From Galeruca laticollis (Eukaryota > Arthropoda > Insecta > Coleoptera > Chrysomelidae), in contig OY998176.1 of assembly GCA_963921935.1 (NCBI GenBank), positions 179,114,445-179,178,444 on the forward strand: DNA of 64,000 nt, in the 5' to 3' direction. This document shows, one piece after another, positions 23,510 to 36,359 of this stretch (position 1 is its first letter; each line of letters begins with the position of its first letter). A program made the position numbers and the translations under genes. The notes under the pieces are model-generated. The model was not told the origin of the DNA and did no database searches. It saw only the letters and a program-made list of their open reading frames with translations.

Positions 23510-26500
23510 AATTTAAATTTTTGCAATGGAACTGCCGATCGGCAGTATCCAATAAGGAAAACTTAGAATATTTATTACAATCAAATCATATAAATATTGC
23601 GCTCTTATCAGAAACATGGTTCAAACCAAATAAATATTATAATTTTAAGTTATAACATAGTACGAACTGCTAGAAATGATGGATATGGTGGAACTGCCAT
23701 ACTAATAAAAAACAATATCTTGTTTAAAGAGGTTAATATAACAAATAATATAAACATTCCAAATAGTTGTATACAAACAGATTTATGTATTATCAAAAAA
23801 ACAGTACACATAGTATCAGTTTACATAAAACCAAATACAAAAATAAAATTACAAGAATGGATTCAATTTTTTAACAGTATACCAAAACCATTTCTAATAG
23901 GTGGAGACTTTAATTCTCACCATCAATCGTGGGGATGCGAATTTGACGATTCATATGGAAATATTCTACTAGATGCCTTAAATCCCCACTCTTGTTACAA
24001 GAGGTAGAGACAGCACTTTAGATCTTACAATTTGTTCGCAAGAAATAACACAACACCTCAATTGGAGTGTTGTAAATGATCCTCATGGCTCAAATCATTT
24101 ACCTTTAATATATTATTACGAATCACCACAACAACACTCACATTTCCAAAATATAAAACATAACATCTGGATACCTAAAAATGCTAACTGGACAAACTAC
24201 ATTGAAACACTTGAAAATATGACACCTGCAACGTGCTACAACAAATTTGAGGAAAACATTAATATGGCAGCTGAGAAGACCATACCAAAGAAAAAGACAA
24301 ACTCTAATCCCCGAATGAACCACAATCCGAAGATATGGTGGAATTCAACCTGTGAAGAGGCAGTAAAAAACAGAAAAGAGGCGTATATAAAATACAAAAA
24401 TAACCCAAATGTCCAAAACCTTATGGAGTATAATAAACTGGAAGCAGTAGCTAAAAAAACATTCAAACACACCAAAAAACAACAGTGGGCTAAATACTGT
24501 GAAAGTCTAAATTCCTTAACACCAATAAAGGAAGTGTGGCAAAAAGTAAATTCCTATAAAAACAGAAAACAGCAAAATAAATTACCATTAGATGATAAAG
24601 CAGAATGGATCCATGAATTTCACTGTAAAATTTCACCCGCATGGGTTAAAGATATCAAAACAAGTCCAATGGTAATGACTTGCCGCAAAAATTGTCAACA
24701 CTTACTAAACGACATAAACATGTGGGAGCTCCAAAGAGCTTTAAAACAAACAAATAACTCTCCTGGCAAAGACAATATTACCTATTCGATGTTATACAAT
24801 TTACCACCAGGGCACAAAAAACCCCTCCTGAAAATCAATAACCTTATTTGGACAAAACAACATAGTATTCCAACTAGCTGGAAGGAATATGTAGTATTGC
24901 CAATATTAAAACCAGGAAAACCCTTACACCAATCAAACTCATACAGACCAATTTCTTTAGCTTCATGTATCCTTAAGACCTTTGAAAGAATCATCAAGAA
25001 TAGGTTGGAACTGTGGCTAGAAATAGAAAATATCCTCCCAAAAAGCCAATATGGATTCCGGAAATCTAGGTCCACTCTAGAAGCTTTGACAATGTTTGCC
25101 ACCGACGTTCAGACAGGTTTCACAAATAATGAAACAACAGTAGCAGCTTTCCTGGATATCTCCGCAGCATTCGACAATGTTAATCTTGACATACTAACCC
25201 ACAAACTGGCTGATATTGGTGTTCCTACAGAGCTAGCAACGTTCTTGATCTCTCTATATTCAGAAAGAACTACATACATGAAAATAAACCACGACTTGAA
25301 TTCGCCACGTCAAACGCAAGTGCAGATAGGACTTCCACAAGGGAGTATATTAAGCCCACTTCTTTACGTGTTATATACCCTAGATATTGATTCTATAGTA
25401 AGAAATACAAATATTATCCAATTCGCAGACGATTTACTGCTCTACTCTACAAACAAGAATCTAAATATTACTTTGGACAAACTTAGCACTGACTTTTATA
25501 ATATTAAACAATGGATGTCTACAAACCACTTCGTATTATCTCAACAAAAGTCAGAAGTATGTATTTTTGCCAAAAAGAGAAACATCCCACAAGGGCAAAT
25601 TCAATTAGGACCCTATCGCTTTCCAATCAAAACCACGGTTAAATATTTGGGTGTTTACCTGGACCGCAAATTACTTTGGAAAGATTGCATCCACAACATT
25701 ATAAAAAAATCTCCAAATTCAATAAATATCATCCAAGCATTCTGTCGTACTAAATGGGGAGCAGACCCTAGCATCGCCCTCCTATTTTACAGGACAATGA
25801 CGAGATCAATTTTCGACTACAGTAGTAACCTTTATGGAACAGCTGCGGAATCTCATCTACAAAAAATTGAAACTCAAAAAAATCGATGTCTTAGAATATG
25901 TCTTGGCTATATAAAATCAACACCAGTACATGTCATGGAAGCAGAGGCAATAGAGCCTCCACTATCCCTTGGAAGAAAACTAATCAGCGATATTTTCATA
26001 ACTAAATTATTTGCTAAACGTGCTCAAACCATTCACTCCATACACAACCTTTCGATGTTAGTCCTTACCCACCCATACTGGCAACACAAAAAAACTCAGC
26101 TAACTGTGGACAGCTACACACGTATCGTCAAGTACCAGGAAATTGTATTCTCCTCAAGTACCCTTCCATATTATGCAGAGCAGCACCACATTTTATTCTC
26201 CTCAAAAATGGAAACAAGTTACGTAAACCCAAACGGAAACTTCTTAGAGCAAATCAACCATTTCTGGCCAGAATACAAATATATATATACAGATGGTTCC
26301 AAGACCAGCGAAGGATGCGGATGCGCCTTTTACGATGCTAGCACTTCCCATACGTCTTTGAAGCGATTTCCTAAAGAAACATCAATTTATACACTTGAAA
26401 ATTATGCTGTGCTGTTCGCGCTGAGATATGTTTCATCAACTGATATAAGAAATACAGTGATTTTTACAGACAGTAAAAGCCTCGTAGACAGGCTACAAAA

Positions 26501-27117
26501 TATTCATAACTCTTCAAATTTATCCCATGTGGAATTAGAAATTCTAAAGGAACATCATAATATAAGACAACAAAATAAAAATATCATAGTGGTCTGGATA
26601 AAGGGTCACTGGGGTATAAAAGGAAATGAAATTGCTGACAGGTTAGCAAAATCGGCTATTTCTTCAGGAGAATCATTAACAATAAAATCCGTACCACATT
26701 CCGACCTTAAGTTTGAATATAGGAACAGTCTGCTACTCGAATGGCAAAGAGTTTATGAAAGTAACACTCATGAACAGAACTACAAAAGCTGCCAAGTCAA
26801 GATTCCATGGGATATCTCATAGAGAATTCATTGTTACCATAAATAGAATAAGATCAGCACATGCTATGACACCGCTATATAAACAGAGAATAGGTATAAT
26901 TGAAAATCCAGCTTGCACATGTGGCGAACTTGATGATTTAACCCATGTAATACTAGAATTCTCTCAATTCCAAGTAAATCTAAATACTTTCTATGAGGAT
27001 TTAATAAATCTTAAAGCAAAACTACCTATATGTGTATTCCAAATTGTATTCAGCAACAACATTAATATTTTACATTGTCTTTATAATCACCTGAAAAGGT
27101 GCAAAATGAAATTGTAA
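23510..27117 (+). pseudogene. LINE B ORF2: endonuclease, reverse transcriptase, RNase H; three frameshifts
   Basis: It begins KFKFLQWNCRSAVSNKENLE at about 23510. A frameshift near 23655 precedes NIVRTARNDGYGGTAILI and GGDFNSHHQSWG of the APE-type endonuclease. A second shift near 24000 leads into the long open frame to 26822. That frame carries the reverse transcriptase (YRPISLASCILKTFERIIKN; FLDISAAFDNVN; GLPQGSILSPLLY; IIQFADDLLLYS, about 25415-25450) and RNase H (YIYTDGSKTSEGCG at about 26280; IFTDSKSLVD at about 26461; VVWIKGHWGIKGNEIADRLA at about 26590-26650). A third shift near 26800 leads to CTCGELDDLTHVILE and the stop at 27117. Catalytic residues look intact, so the shifts alone make it dead. 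Confidence 0.88.
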
Positions 27118-27520
27118 AACCTGATACTAACATAAATACATTGTAAGCAATTTTGCGATTAAATATCTTGTAAGTACGTCGACAAAAAAAAATGAAAAAA
27201 AAAGGAAAAAAATAGATATTTAGAAAGAAAAAACAGAAAAAAAAGAAAAAGGAAAATAAAAAAAAAACAAAAAAAAATAGAAATAGATGCACAAGTACTA
27301 ACAACATACGTAACATATTAACACAGAGAAGGTATATCTGCAAATGTGCATTGTTTACAAGAAAATCTTGTTTTTACATACTAACATAATTCTTTACAAG
27401 AAAACTTTGTTTAATAACTCGTCCGTAAAAACGGATTACAAATTAAATCTGGCTAATTGGTCTCTGCCAAAGCCACCCAACTACTTAAAAAGAAAAAAAG
27501 AACCAAATTATTCGCCTTGA

Positions 27521-29245
27521 ATTAAATAAAATCAATTTAAATTGCCTTATCTATTATCCATTATCACGTGACTGTGAACAACAGAGCGCGATGACATAAC
27601 AAGTTGACTTATTTCTCATAACAAAGTTAAAAGTTAAAAGTATGAACTATTTTTATGATAATTTGTTAGAACGATAATATTTTACGATTTTTATCACAAT
27701 GGAGACTGGATCCATCGAAATAAATAGTTGTAACTTACCGAAGATTGATTCTATGATGGTGCAAGTTTCTTTACTAGAAACATGGGATTTTGTGAATGAA
27801 TGTGAAAATTTCTTTGCAAGTACCTATAATTTTACATTGATATACTTTATTACAAATGAGAGAGATACCTTACTCATTTTATATACTCTTTTATCATATT
27901 TAGAACTACTTATCATCTATATCAACGAAATAAAACTTGGAATTAGCTCTGTAAACAACCAAACTACTAATGGTAAATTGACTTTTTATTTGTGCCACTT
28001 TACCAAAAATATCTAAAATGATTTTAAATTTATATTTGTAGTTTATCAGAGCTTACAACTTACATCAAAGTGATCTTCATAAGAATAACTGGCACTTGTT
28101 GTTGTCAATGAACCTGGCAAGTATTTCTCCTAATTTGTGCACTTTTTGGAACGTTTTGTGAAAAGCTTTTGTGATGTTCTGATTGACGTACTTTTGGACA
28201 TCGGCACTGCACAGAATTTGTAAGACGACCTTTTCATTTTTACGGCTATTATTTTAAGTAATTCGTAAGAACTCAATCAATATCAGTTAATTTTGACTGA
28301 GCGCGAGATTCAATTATAGTTTGATGACGTCACGACACGATATGGAGCGTTTTAGCGGACATTTTCAAACCTATTTTCATTTAGGTATTTTTTTATTGAA
28401 ATTTGTCATATTTCTTATAAAATTATTATTTTCGTGTTTAACTTTAAAATATAAGCAATTCCAAAAATTAGTCAACATCCCTATTATTACTGTAATGTAA
28501 GTTGAAGTTTTTGAATACTTTTATTCATTCACACAGTAACTACCCTGAATGTAATCAGCATAGTTGTCTATTTATGTGAATCTCATGTACCCTACCCTTT
28601 AGGCTTTCAATTAAAAGAAGCTTGTTGACCAGTTTTTGCATTATTGGGCCTTGTCAACAAAAGGTATATGCTCTTTCGGTCAGAGTGTCTAATCCAAACA
28701 GAAGAAGGAATGTTCCTGCTAACAGCATGAGCTATTACGTTTATTTAGCCTAGCATGTCCTATATAGGGATTGTTACTGTTTTGCCAGCACCAACAATGA
28801 ATGAGAGAGTGGAGATTTATACATCTAGAGCTTTGGAAATAATTTCTAATTGAAAAATTATTAGAAAATATTTCCGCCATAGTTGGGAATCCAGAACAGA
28901 GGATAATTTGGTCAAAGCTCGTATTAGTTCCTATCAGTATGTCAATACCAGGGAGTCCCTAAGCAAGCCATCTCCACATCCAACAACAAACCAAGAGCTC
29001 AGGTATTCTGCCATATCGCAGTTAACTATAAAATTATTTATAAATTTCAAGATGTTCTTAAAACATTTTTAGTTAGATGAATGCTATTGATAACCTCTAT
29101 TTATTTGAAAATAAATATTTCCAAAACAAAAATGTTCCAGAAGTAAATAACTTTTCCCCCTAAAAACTTGATATCGACAAAGTATCATCTGTAATATTAG
29201 TTTTAGATCAATGTGGAGCAAACCTGCAAACCTCAAATTTCTTAC
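27521..29245. other. Rbf intron sequence, no recognised element
   Basis: A 105-residue plus-strand frame at 27699-28016 has no recognisable domain. The rest shows neither coding nor repeat structure that I recognise. Confidence 0.45.
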
Positions 29246-29397
29246 CTTCCTAAATATTATTGGTAAACTACCAGGTCTGCGAGGGATGCAGGGGTTGCTT
29301 TCAATTAATAATGATTGTCCAGCAGAAACGTTAGGGAACAATTGCCTGTTATTAGGGGATTGAAAACGTTCAAATGCTGATGGTACCGGTTGTTCTT
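29246..29397 (-). CDS. Rbf: Rbf exon: spacer and start of pocket B extension
   Basis: The acceptor TTTTTAG lies right of 29397 and the donor GTAAGA left of 29246. Two bases complete the previous codon, then 50 codons follow. They include SAFERFQSP, matching the short spacer motif before the insert region of p130, and PRRPGSLPIIFRK, which matches the conserved serine-leucine and F-x-R-K phrase before the next helix. It ends at a codon border and joins directly to FYNLAG of the 21337-21628 exon. Confidence 0.93.
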
Positions 29398-29477
29398 CTA
29401 AAAATAAATTACTTTGTTGAAACTAGTTCTATGACATGTTTACATTTTAACTAAAAATTATGATGTATTATACATAC

Positions 29478-29655
29478 CAGAAGTGTTTAGGTTTTCAGTT
29501 GAATCAGATCTATTCCCATTTACTGCACTATATAAAAGTTGGCCAGGTAAAGCAGTTTCCTCAAATTTTGGAATAATTTCTCCTGAATTATTGATAGCTT
29601 CCCAAATTAAGCTATTAGATTTCCACATCAAACTTTCAAGGACAGTTTCCTCGAT
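29478..29655 (-). CDS. Rbf: Rbf exon: end of pocket A and start of spacer
   Basis: The acceptor TTTTAG and donor GTATGT are clear. It starts in phase with IEETVLESLMWKSNSLIWEA, equivalent to the I-E-E-x-I-L-E-S-L-A-W helix of p107. It ends one base into a codon, which the next exon completes. The intron to the next exon is only 80 bases. Confidence 0.93.
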
Positions 29656-29922
29656 CTAAAATGTATAAATGAAATTATTATCAAAATAAATATGACAGAT
29701 AACTGTGACCCTGACTAATTTACAGTAAATTTTCTATTTTCTCAAGGCATCGCTTGATACATGCTATGGGTAGTATCACAGACTTCTTATACTACATAAT
29801 GTACTATGAGGTTTGAAAATATTTGATGTGCCTGCTATTCCTTATTATTGAACAAGCTGAATATTTTCTGAGTACACTGTTTAGTGTTCCTTCTATTTGT
29901 TTATGTGTAATAAAAAGCTTAC

Positions 29923-30126
29923 CTTATTTAAATATTTTATTATTTCCCTTGATAGTTGTCCTCCAGATCTAACAATTAGTTCAATGACTTTGACAAAATG
30001 AAGTGATTGTATGTCAAAAACTTCTAGAATCCAAGGAAACTTCTGCGGAAAATTATGTGAAAAAAGAACTATCTCCATACAGCATGTAAACATACACATA
30101 TAAAATATGTCTTTTTGCACTAGGTC
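29923..30126 (-). CDS. Rbf: Rbf exon: pocket A helices
   Basis: The acceptor TTTGTAG lies right of 30126 and the donor GTAAGC left of 29923. The exon is exactly 68 codons. CCMEIVLFSHNFPQKFPWIL and SLHFVKVIELIVRSGGQLSR match the most conserved part of p107/p130 pocket A (C-C-L-E-I-V-L-F; F-P-W-I-x-E-V; F-x-K-V-I-E). It starts at a codon border, in agreement with the exon at 39137-39335. Confidence 0.95.
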
Positions 30127-30222
30127 CTACAAATGATAAGGGCAATATTTTAGTTATTTGAGACACAAAATATTTGTACAATCACCGACACCCACAGCAG
30201 GACCATAGGGATTTATGATTTA

Positions 30223-30277
<55 letters not shown>
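30223..30277. repeat. (TA)n microsatellite
   Basis: Pure TA repeat bordering foldback repeat copy a on its left. Confidence 0.95.
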
Positions 30278-30281
<4 letters not shown>

Positions 30282-30536
30282 TACGAATAATGTGTGACAT
30301 GTAAACAACAAGCAACAAAGAAATTCGTGTGTATTTCATACATAAAGAAAAAGGGGCTACTGAAATCCGTTGTATTTTCTCATGTTTCAGTCAACAGCTT
30401 TGCTTCCAGGTTTAGCTAATGAGCCAGGAACGTGCATGTCTGCGGTTACCACTCCTTTCAGTAGCCCCTTTTCCTTTCTGCGTAAAATACCCACCAATCT
30501 ATTTGTTGCTTGTTGTTCATATGTCACGCACTATTC

Positions 30537-30538
<2 letters not shown>
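30278..30538. repeat. Foldback repeat (FB family), copy a
   Basis: The left arm starts GATGTACGAATAATGTGTGA and includes AACAACAAGCAACAAAGA. The right arm ends with TTGTTGCTTGTTGTTCATAT and CACGCACTATTCGTATAT. The arms of about 85 bases are imperfect inverted repeats, each ending in (TA)n. The loop holds GCATGTCTGCGGTTACCACT, which is shared with the copies at 32521, 42415 and 57051. No protein is encoded. Confidence 0.8.

Positions 30539-30572
<34 letters not shown>
30539..30572. repeat. (TA)n microsatellite
   Basis: Pure TA repeat between FB copy a and repeat X copy 3. Confidence 0.95.
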
Positions 30573-30576
<4 letters not shown>

Positions 30577-32467
30577 AACGTTGTATAATGTTATTATTTT
30601 AATTTAATTTAGATATATATTTTATTTCTTTAAATTTTATTTGTGTGGCTAGCTCAGTTTTGTTATAATTTATTTATATTATAATTATATTATTATATTC
30701 GGGAGCATGAGACTCATTCTACCCTTCGAGTTCTGGCTTTGTTTGATTTATTATGCTTAAGTAAATGAAAAGAAACACAGTACTTTCAATGATTTAATTT
30801 TTTAAAAGAAATTTTTATTTAAATATTTATAAAACAGTTACGCCTATGACATTACCAAAACCATAGTCATAAATGATAACATACACCATCCTATGCGCAT
30901 GCTCAAATAAATGCGAATGGATACGAGAAAAACCGAACGTTTCTTAGAGACGCTTATCAGCTGCGTGAAAATCATATACATAAAGATCGTTTACTTTATG
31001 ATGCTGGTGATGGCGTTTGTATAAAAGAATTTATGTTTGGAAATTATATACATACAGATGATAAAGTTATTCAGAAGAAATGAGTTACAAATTATAAATA
31101 CAATTGGAAATATTATATTAATTGATTAAGATGCATTTTTCTTATACTATTTTAAATGAAGTAAGTACAACCATAATTTTATTACAGAATTACAAAAACA
31201 TGCATGTAGGCCTTTTTTAAATAATCTGGAAATTTTATCTATTGAATAAACTACATAAAGTCTTTATTTCTTTTTTAGTTAGATCGATCATATAGACGCA
31301 AGAATTATTATACACATGGAAATAGTCACTGAATTTATATTAGTTAGTTATTATTATTATTGGCCAATAATATTTAATGAAACACTGATCTGAAGTCTGG
31401 ATTCTGGAATCTAACTCGTCTGGCAACAGGAATACGCCTTCCGAAGTCCAATCTGCATAATTTCTTGAGAATTTGGGATATTCTCACGGAAAAACTGGAT
31501 ACATAACATGTGAGTGTTCTTAGTTTTATATTTACAAGGAATCTATAGCTTTGATCATTATATTTTTCTGATTTTACTTGAAATTTGTGGAAAAATTGTT
31601 CATTACCTCATCTCTACTTCGGCGCCAAAAAACCAACTCCCAACGCTTCCAATCGATCGTCAATTTTTTAATCAACAAATAAACTATTGTTTCTCAGCTC
31701 ACTAATTTTCAATAGAGTTTTGTTTCTTTTTAATTTATCAAAATTTGTCCTGTCATTTTTACACCAATCATATTCTTTCTGGAGCTGTCGAATTATATTC
31801 ACAATTACAACACTCTATAAAAGTTTTTGGAAACATATATGAATGTGAATTTCACTTGAAAATTATCTATTTTCTTTTATAATTCAAACGAATTTCAATA
31901 CAAGTCTTTTACAAATAGTGAAATTCATTGTTATATTTCATTATTTGAACTATCTAAATTCTATAGTTCCAAATGTTTACTTAAATCCATCACCATTTTA
32001 TGATCCATTGCCTCCATAAAATTGGATATAAAAATTTGACATATAATTACTTTATGTCATTTTTATTTATCTTCTAAACTTATCTAATTCTTTATACTAA
32101 ATATGAATATGATTTATATTATTCTGTTTAACTAATTCTTATATTAAATTAGATCACTAAAACTTGTTTATTTTTAGATAAACAGCTGATTCATTCATGA
32201 TAAACAAACATCCATATTGGGCAGATTTAATGTTCTCTTCTATACTTGTTAAGCGTTTTCAAAATTTAGACAATTATTAAGGTAATTTCTTTATATTTAT
32301 TGTTACTCTTTTTAATTATTATAAACAAATGATTTAATATATTATGACTTTATATGAATTTTTACTTATGATTGTGGTTTTTTAATTACATAGTTTCAAT
32401 CCATTTTAAATACTAAGCAAAATATTCTCAAACAGCTGATGTTCTTTAATATATAAGATATATGGTT

Positions 32468-32468
<1 letters not shown>
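30573..32468. repeat. Repeat family X, copy 3 (diverged)
   Basis: Weak but ordered similarity to 43310-45434: GGGAGCATGAGACTC then CCCTTCGAGTTCTGG (about 30700-30735), AAATCAACAAA-like phrases near 31665, and the right end TTATTAAGGTAA then GGTTCAATATATA (32280 and 32464). Like copy 2 it is bounded by (TA)n on both sides. Confidence 0.5.

Positions 32469-32469
<1 letters not shown>

Positions 32470-32514
<45 letters not shown>
32470..32514. repeat. (TA)n microsatellite
   Basis: Pure TA repeat at the right end of X copy 3. Confidence 0.95.
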
Positions 32515-32517
<3 letters not shown>

Positions 32518-32520
32518 ACA

Positions 32521-32669
32521 AGATGTACGAATAGTGCGTGACATATGAACAATAAGCAACGAATAGATTAGTGGGTATTGCACGCAAATAGAAAAATGCA
32601 TGTCTGCGGTTACCACTCTTTTCAGTAGCCCCTTCTTCTATTTGCGTGCAATACCCACTAATCTATTCG

Positions 32670-32670
<1 letters not shown>
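32521..32670. repeat. Foldback repeat (FB family), copy b
   Basis: Almost the whole unit is an inverted repeat: GAATAGATTAGTGGGTATTG with CACGCAAATAGAA on the left, and TTCTATTTGCGTGCAATACC with CACTAATCTATTCGT on the right. The loop is about 45 bases and includes the family phrase GTCTGCGGTTACCACTC. Confidence 0.85.

Positions 32671-32727
<57 letters not shown>
32671..32727. repeat. (TA)n microsatellite
   Basis: TA repeat with one interruption (ACAC at about 32697). Confidence 0.95.
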
Positions 32728-32728
32728 C

Positions 32729-33067
32729 GAACAAATGAACTAGGTTCACGGCTTGAAGCCAGTAGTGAGTGTTCGTGTTTTACGCTGATTTAACTGGTAA
32801 GCAACTTTTTATTATTATTTTATTTATTTATTTTATTGTTATGTCCTATTTCGGTGAAATTCCAAGGAGTAGGCAGATTGAGGCCTTGGAATTAGCCCAA
32901 GGGGGTGATTCGTTGCGTAGAGTGGGCAGATTGAGTCTACGGAATCGGATCACTTCCTAGATTAATGAACGAATAACTTAACCCCCCTCTTGATAATGGC
33001 TTCAAAGTGGAAGCCGAAACGTCGAGAAATTTCAAATTCTCAACCCGCGAACCTAGTTCATTTGTTC
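32729..33067 (+). mobile_element. 339-bp element with perfect 19-bp inverted ends and a hammerhead-like core
   Basis: The left end GAACAAATGAACTAGGTTC (32729-32747) and the right end GAACCTAGTTCATTTGTTC (33049-33067) are perfect reverse complements. (TA)n lies directly to the left and 30 bases to the right. An internal pair, AGGAGTAGGCAGATTGAGGC and GAGTGGGCAGATTGAG, repeats in direct orientation. A hammerhead-like core lies at 32989-33022. It may be the terminal repeat unit of a Penelope-like element, since one follows at 33315. Confidence 0.65.
32989..33025 (+). ncRNA. Hammerhead ribozyme-like motif 1
   Basis: CTTGATAA is followed by a perfect 6-bp stem, GGCTTC/GAAGCC (32998-33003 and 33010-33015), and then GAAACGTC. 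The hammerhead core is CUGANGA, stem II, GAAA. Here the first element has two transition-like changes from CTGATGA, so cleavage activity is doubtful. Confidence 0.5.
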
Positions 33068-33094
33068 ATAATTCTAACCGCGGAAACCATTCCT

Positions 33095-33097
<3 letters not shown>

Positions 33098-33181
<84 letters not shown>
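33098..33181. repeat. (TA)n microsatellite
   Basis: 84 bases of pure TA, the longest array in the window. Confidence 0.97.
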
Positions 33182-33187
<6 letters not shown>

Positions 33188-34751
33188 GGGAAAGTAAAAA
33201 GATGCTTGTTTTTTTTCGACGACCGTACTTGATTAAATGTAGAGAAAAAAAACAAAAGCATCTTTTTGCTTTCTAATTTACATTTGTGATGGGTGTCTAT
33301 CAAGCTATTACTGTGACATGGTTTGAACACTACAAATTTATTGAAACAATGGGCCAATTTTAACATCAAGTTAGCGAAGAATACCAACCGAAGAATATTT
33401 TTATTGTGTTGTAGAACAGCTGGAGTATTACCTAGATATATTAAGGATAGTATAAAGAATGTTCAAAATTTGTTATTTGCAGGTAATGATAAGGCAATGA
33501 TTAATAGAATTGATAACTTTATTTTGAAATTATGCCAAAAGACTTTATCTTTAGAAAGAAAAATAACATGTAATTACATTTCAACGATCAAACGTAATAT
33601 TGACATCAGATTAGAATTATATAGAGCCATTCCAATAAATATTTTGATCGATTTTGAGATTAGGTTGGATACAACAATTAAGAATACTGAATAATATTGA
33701 TAAACTCAATGCAATACTTGATAATGCACCCAAAGAGAATGCATTATTTATTAATAACGATAAATGGTTCAAAAATACTTCAGATATTGATATTCCAAAG
33801 AACATAGCGGATTTCTTATCTCTAGGCCAAACATTCTGACAGTACTAATATTCGCCACAACTCTACATTTTGCAATCGGATATAGGTGGTTGTACTGTTG
33901 CGATGAACAAAATATTGATACCAGGCAACTTACATAAAACTAAATAAAGATCCTACTATGCCAGTTCAAAGAAACTATAATAATTAATAAAAAAATTGAA
34001 AACAAAAAAAGAATTCTCCGATATTGCTAAAGAATTATTTATTTATAATTCTAGTTTCCCAAACTTATATTGTTTGTCCAAAATACATAAACCGGATATA
34101 CCGTTACGTCCAATAGTTAGTTCAGTTAATTGTACTACTTATAAATTATCAAAATATTTGGGAGATATCTTATAAAATTCATTTGAAGATTGTACTAAAA
34201 ATAATACAAAAGACACCTTCTCGTTTGTTGTTGCTATAAGGGGTTGTAAATTACCAGAAAACTATGTTTTGGTTTTATTGGATGCGGTCTCTTTGTTTAC
34301 TAACATTCCATTGAATATGATTACCAATATAATTGATTAAAAATGGAACATGGTCGAACATCACACTACATTATCTAAATATAGTTTTCTATCATTAATT
34401 GCATTTATTTTTAACAACACATACTTTAGTTTTAATAACGAATTTTATAAACAAATATTTGATACACCAATGGGATCTTCTATTAGTACAATTTTGGCCA
34501 CAATTGTGTTAGATGAACTACTTGTTAGTATTATTCCAAATTTGCCAGCGTCTGGCAGATTTTTGAATTGTTACTCTAATCATCCAAGAACCCAATGTGT
34601 GTGCATTTTTTTAAAACAGGACATATGTTCAACTACAACAGTGCTAAGATACTGCAACTTGCGGACCAATACAAATATCGGTTGTTTTTTGAGATGTATC
34701 ATATAGCTAGGAACCCTAACGCGATTAACCTAAAATCAGACACTAATAGAC

Positions 34752-35002
<251 letters not shown>

Positions 35003-35241
35003 CAACTTTTAAAATCTTTTTAGTGATAAATTTGTCTTATCACCCTGTAAATTGTTTTAGTGTGTTTCTTGTTAGTTTTTTGTAAACATTTTTATATCTA
35101 TACCTCATTGGTTTCTTTTTAATTATTTTAATTAGTCTACTTTTAATTTCTAGACGTTATTGAATTCCAGACTCTAAAAATCTGTAAGTTCACTATTGTT
35201 ATTGTTTACAAATATTTATTGAATAAATTTTGTAGTATCTC

Positions 35242-35280
35242 CTGATGAAGCTACCAGACGGTTGCGAAATATTGAGAATA
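35242..35280 (+). ncRNA. Hammerhead ribozyme-like motif 2, exact core, at PLE1 3' end
   Basis: CTGATGA (35242-35248) and GAAA (35266-35269) match the hammerhead core exactly. Between them GCTACC-AGAC-GGTTGC forms stem II with five pairs and one mismatch. It lies about 220 bases after the PLE1 stop, where Penelope-like elements are known to carry hammerheads. Stems I and III are not obvious, so activity is uncertain. Confidence 0.6.
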
Positions 35281-35340
35281 GGATAATAGAAGTTTCATTT
35301 CATTTTACTGAAGAAAGATAACCATAACTCAATCCAATAT

Positions 35341-35899
35341 TTTAGATGTATGGTCCATTTAAACATAACCTTTAATTGTTTTAGTTATTTCTATGTTCCT
35401 TAAAAAAAAATACTATTTATAACAATTTTGTTTAATTTCAATAATAAAATAAATTGAAAATTTCATAGGCGTGTCTATATGAAAGATAAATTTCGGTTTT
35501 CTACTATACACCTCCGTTTAAGTAAAAATATTAATAATTTCGACATATCAGTCTGACCGTTCTTCGAAGAGAACTGACTAATACTACGTAGAATATTGAA
35601 TTAGCCCAAAATATTAGTTACCAAAAAATAATAATAAAAGAAATGATACATATAAAAAATACAACAATGAAACAAGATATTAAAAACCTACAGTAAGAGA
35701 TATATTTTTAGTATTTATGTTAAGGTAATTCATTCATAACTATCACATATACTACACCCCATAGAGTTTGACATTTTAGATAGGGGATAAGAGATAACAT
35801 TAAATTAATAATTCACAAAAAGTACCAAGTATAAAAACATAAATTGAAGTCATTATTAACTAATAAACCAGTATAAAAAACCACAAACGAAATTTTCAG
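35341..35899. other. AT-rich spacer between the two Penelope-like elements
   Basis: No coding sequence was recognised. It may contain the 5' untranslated part of PLE2. Confidence 0.4.
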
Positions 35900-35934
35900 A
35901 ACATAATTTTTTTTATAGATTCATCAATCTTTCA

Positions 35935-36350
35935 ATGACAGTTTTTTCAGATAAAGAAGTTCAATTATTACAGAAAGGTTTTAAACATAATATTCAACCC
36001 ACATGTTCATTTGATAACTTCAACAAACTAGGTATAAAAACAGAAATTAACTTGTATAATTTTCCAAATAATTCTAATCTAAAACATAAAGCTTCCGAAA
36101 TTATTAAAAAAGAGTTTGTCAAGTTTAACAAACACAATTTTGAATTATCTGTCGCCAAATCAATTCAACAAAAATCAAAGTCAAATAGTCTTATTTCCAC
36201 AAAAGCAGATAAAGGAAATACGGTAATAGCATTACCTAAAGAAGATTATATATTAAAATCCAAATAATAATATACAGGCAGGCAATTTTGAGACCCTTAA
36301 AAAAGACCCAGCTATTACAATTCAGAAGGAAATAAAATTAGCAATAGATA
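35935..36350 (+). pseudogene. PLE2 polyprotein, N-terminal part
   Basis: A 110-residue open frame from ATG 35935 contains KEVQLLQKGFKHNI and STKADKGNTVIALPKEDYI. The latter matches the K-A-D-K-G-N-T-V-V phrase that precedes the reverse transcriptase palm in Penelope-like elements. After a shift near 36267 the family phrase continues as LKKDPAITIQKEIKLAI. The sequence then passes into the LINE fragment. Confidence 0.8.
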
Positions 36351-36359
36351 CCACTAAAC

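Larger units (their letters stand above)
21850..27520 (+). mobile_element. LINE B: I-like non-LTR retrotransposon with RNase H, nearly full length
   Basis: ORF1 (21994-23506) with knuckles and ORF2 (about 23510-27117) with endonuclease, reverse transcriptase and RNase H lie in the expected order. After ORF2 comes an A-rich 3' region (27180-27300) and a tail ending near 27500. It sits in the Rbf intron between 21628 and 29246, opposite to the gene's strand. Only about five frameshifts interrupt it, so it is the youngest-looking LINE here. A truncated 3' end of a related element lies at 36360-37350. The exact 5' end was not determined. Confidence 0.88.

Noticed and set aside
27062..27343. Phenylalanine-rich minus-strand frame
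   Set aside because: Translation of the A-rich 3' region of LINE B.
27699..28016. 105-residue plus-strand frame in the Rbf intron
   Set aside because: No recognisable domain, membrane or repeat structure; length is within chance for AT-rich DNA. A GTAAGT on the minus strand inside it is not needed by the phase-consistent Rbf model.
33098..33232. Open frames encoding long isoleucine-tyrosine runs at several (TA)n arrays (also 12859, 32470, 49837, 56981)
   Set aside because: They are simply translations of TA repeats and have no other coding signs.
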